From assembly GCA_028716765.1 (NCBI GenBank), contig JAQUPC010000018.1, positions 1 through 23,799 of the forward strand: a stretch of DNA of 23,799 bases, written 5' to 3'. Every line of letters starts with the position of its first letter. Within the stretch, counting starts at the first letter, position 1. Source of the DNA: Alphaproteobacteria bacterium (GTDB taxonomy: Bacteria > Pseudomonadota > Alphaproteobacteria > UBA9219). Both the position numbers and the translations under genes were made by a program. Shown piece by piece: positions 22,395 to 23,799 of the stretch. The notes under the pieces were generated by a model. That model had not been told where the DNA came from and did no database searches. It saw only the letters and a list, made by a program, of their open reading frames with translations.

Positions 22395-23799
22395 CGGCTT
22401 CCTTCACCTGTGAAGTTTTGACATCCGCTGCGGCCATCGCGCCGATCGCCGAGGAGTGGGAAGACCTTCACCGCCGGTGCGGGAACGGGCTTTTCGTGGG
22501 GCCGGAATTTCTGGGCCTCTGGTGGGAAACGTTGGGGCAAAAGCAGAAATGGAAGCCCTATATGGTTACGGTGAGGCAAGACGGCCGTCTGGTCGGCACC
22601 CTCGGGCTTGCAGTAAGGCGTTACTGTTGTCTGCGGATTCTGGAATGGGCCGGCAACGATCTTTTCGATTACCGTGACGTTTTGGCCGAAACGCCTGAGG
22701 TTGTCAGAGCTTTATGGGATTGCGCGCGGCGCAGCGCGGGATTCGACGTTGCTTCCATCAGGGACGTGCGCGTGGATTCGCTCAGCTATCCCGTGCTGGC
22801 GGAAACAGCCAAAAAGTCCCGGGTCCGGCAGGCCTTCGGGATCAAAATGGACAGGCCGCCGGGGGCGGACTGGACTCACGTTCTGTCGAAAAAGCAGCGC
22901 CGGAATTTTACGCGGCAGCGCAAGCGGCTGGAACAGGCCGGGTCGGTGCAGTTCGAAATCGTGCAGCGCGCCCCTGTTCCGGAGGCGGCGGTGTCGTCGC
23001 TTGTCGAACAAAAATTGGCGTGGTGCCGCCGCCGGAAGAGTTACGGCATTTTCCGCGAGGAGAACATAAAGGACATTTTTCTGCGCCTGACGACTATGGC
23101 GGCGGAACAAGGCCAGTTGTATTTGGGAACGCTGAAATGCGCGGGAAAACCGGTTGCCCATATCATGGGGTTCATTGATCGCGGAATTCTTTACAGCTAC
23201 ACGAAAACCTACGACGAAGAATGGGCGGATTACTCGCCGGGACTTCAGGCTTTGGTCGAAACGATCAAGTGGGCCGCCGAAAACGATATCCATGAATATG
23301 ATTTCATGCGCGGCGAAGAGGATTACAAGCAGCGTTTTGCGAACAACGCAAACGAACTGAACTCTTTTGTGTTTTCCCGCACTTTCTGCGGATGGTGGTG
23401 CGCGGAGGCCCTTTTGCTCTGCAGGCGCATGCAGCGTTTCGTCAAGGACGGCCGCGCGTGGCTGCAGTCTGCGAGAAATTTAAGCGCCGCATCATCGCAT
23501 GAAGGCGAAAGGGACCCGTCCGAAGAGCAGGGCAAATCCGGGTTTTGGGAAACGCTCCGGCAAGACGTTATGGCCATGCCGGAATCCGCGGATGACCGAA
23601 AGGGAAGATGGCTGGTGGCGAAACACATTTTGGGACGAAGGCTTCTGCCGGTCTTTCTCTACCGTCTGTCGGCGTTATGCTGGCGGAACGGCGGGTGGCA
23701 AAAGAAGCTGGCAAGGATACTCTGGCGGTTGAACGTGTTTATCAACGCATGCGATATCGATCCGGCGGCGAGCATCGGCGGGGGCTTGTGTCTTCCCCC
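22391..23799 (+). CDS. FemAB/CelD-type acyltransferase fused to serine-acetyltransferase-like domain, 3' end outside window
   Basis: The frame stays open for 469 codons to the right edge. Residues 1-345 are a GNAT/FemAB-type (BcsL/CelD-like) acyltransferase: FVGPEFLGLWWETLG (35-49), LSKKQRRNFTRQRKRLE (165-181), LYLGTLKCAGKPVAHIMGF (243-261) and the hallmark YDFMRGEEDYKQRF (303-316). A polar linker (about 355-383) follows. Residues 384-469 match the N-terminal helices and first hexapeptide turns of serine O-acetyltransferase-like proteins: LLPVFLYRLSALCW (418-431), then ARILWRLNVFINACDIDPAA (441-460) and SIGGGLCLP (461-469). The acetyl-transfer histidine region is beyond the edge. The product probably acylates the glycan in the cytoplasm. 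ATGA overlap couples it to the polymerase gene. Confidence 0.82.
   Translation, partial: MTASFTCEVLTSAAAIAPIAEEWEDLHRRCGNGLFVGPEFLGLWWETLGQKQKWKPYMVTVRQDGRLVGTLGLAVRRYCCLRILEWAGNDLFDYRDVLAETPEVVRALWDCARRSAGFDVASIRDVRVDSLSYPVLAETAKKSRVRQAFGIKMDRPPGADWTHVLSKKQRRNFTRQRKRLEQAGSVQFEIVQRAPVPEAAVSSLVEQKLAWCRRRKSYGIFREENIKDIFLRLTTMAAEQGQLYLGTLKCAGKPVAHIMGFIDRGILYSYTKTYDEEWADYSPGLQALVETIKWAAENDIHEYDFMRGEEDYKQRFANNANELNSFVFSRTFCGWWCAEALLLCRRMQRFVKDGRAWLQSARNLSAASSHEGERDPSEEQGKSGFWETLRQDVMAMPESADDRKGRWLVAKHILGRRLLPVFLYRLSALCWRNGGWQKKLARILWRLNVFINACDIDPAASIGGGLCLP

Noticed and set aside
1..23799. CRISPR arrays or insertion sequences
   Set aside because: No regularly spaced direct repeats and no transposase-like reading frame were seen on either strand.

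Overview
The window looks like chromosomal DNA of a GC-rich alphaproteobacterium, possibly near Rhodospirillales. The indications are the rplM-rpsI pair with extended ends, a CheY-like regulator beside an HPt-like protein, a gamma-type carbonic anhydrase, DUF882, DUF924, SirB1 and YraN proteins of alphaproteobacterial style, and a large exopolysaccharide locus. The genus assignment is inference. I see no phage genes, transposase, CRISPR array or rRNA.

Region 1 (1-2736) holds the 3' part of a family 2 glycosyltransferase ending in a hairpin terminator. It is followed by the ribosomal pair rplM (L13) and rpsI (S9) with its own promoter and a GC-rich structured leader, an inverted-repeat intergenic element, and a gamma-carbonic anhydrase-like protein.

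Region 2 (2737-7919, all plus strand) starts with a membrane-anchored TPR protein and an ExeA/MshM-type AAA ATPase. Next come an OmpR-type winged-helix regulator with a degenerate receiver domain, whose promoter predicts a leaderless mRNA, and a DUF882 lipoprotein peptidase coupled to it by an ATGA overlap. The region ends with DUF924, a YraN-family nuclease-like protein that seems to begin at a non-canonical AUA codon, and a SirB1-family protein.

Region 3 (7916-9930) has a minus-strand pair, a CheY-like regulator followed by an HPt-like protein that lacks the phospho-histidine, with a good sigma-70 promoter. A 531-base AT-rich gap separates it from a secreted single-Cache protein on the plus strand.

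Region 4 (10001-14524, minus strand) is a compact operon: Cys-rich lipoprotein, pyruvate kinase, TPR-GT9-like glycosyltransferase, YmdB-type phosphodiesterase. It is followed on the plus strand by tRNA-Thr(TGT).

Region 5 (15069 to the end, plus strand) is an exopolysaccharide or surface-polysaccharide locus. It encodes a WbaP-type initiating phosphoglycosyl transferase, a PAP2 phosphatase, two GT-B glycosyltransferases, an exported clan GH-A-like glycosidase, a Wzy/WaaL-type polymerase or ligase, and a large open-ended protein that fuses a FemAB/CelD-type acyltransferase to the start of a serine-acetyltransferase-type hexapeptide domain. The last four genes are joined by ATGA start/stop overlaps, so they probably form one translationally coupled unit that builds, trims, polymerises and acyl-decorates a lipid-linked glycan. 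Flippase and export genes (Wzx, Wza, Wzc) are not visible and may lie beyond the right edge.
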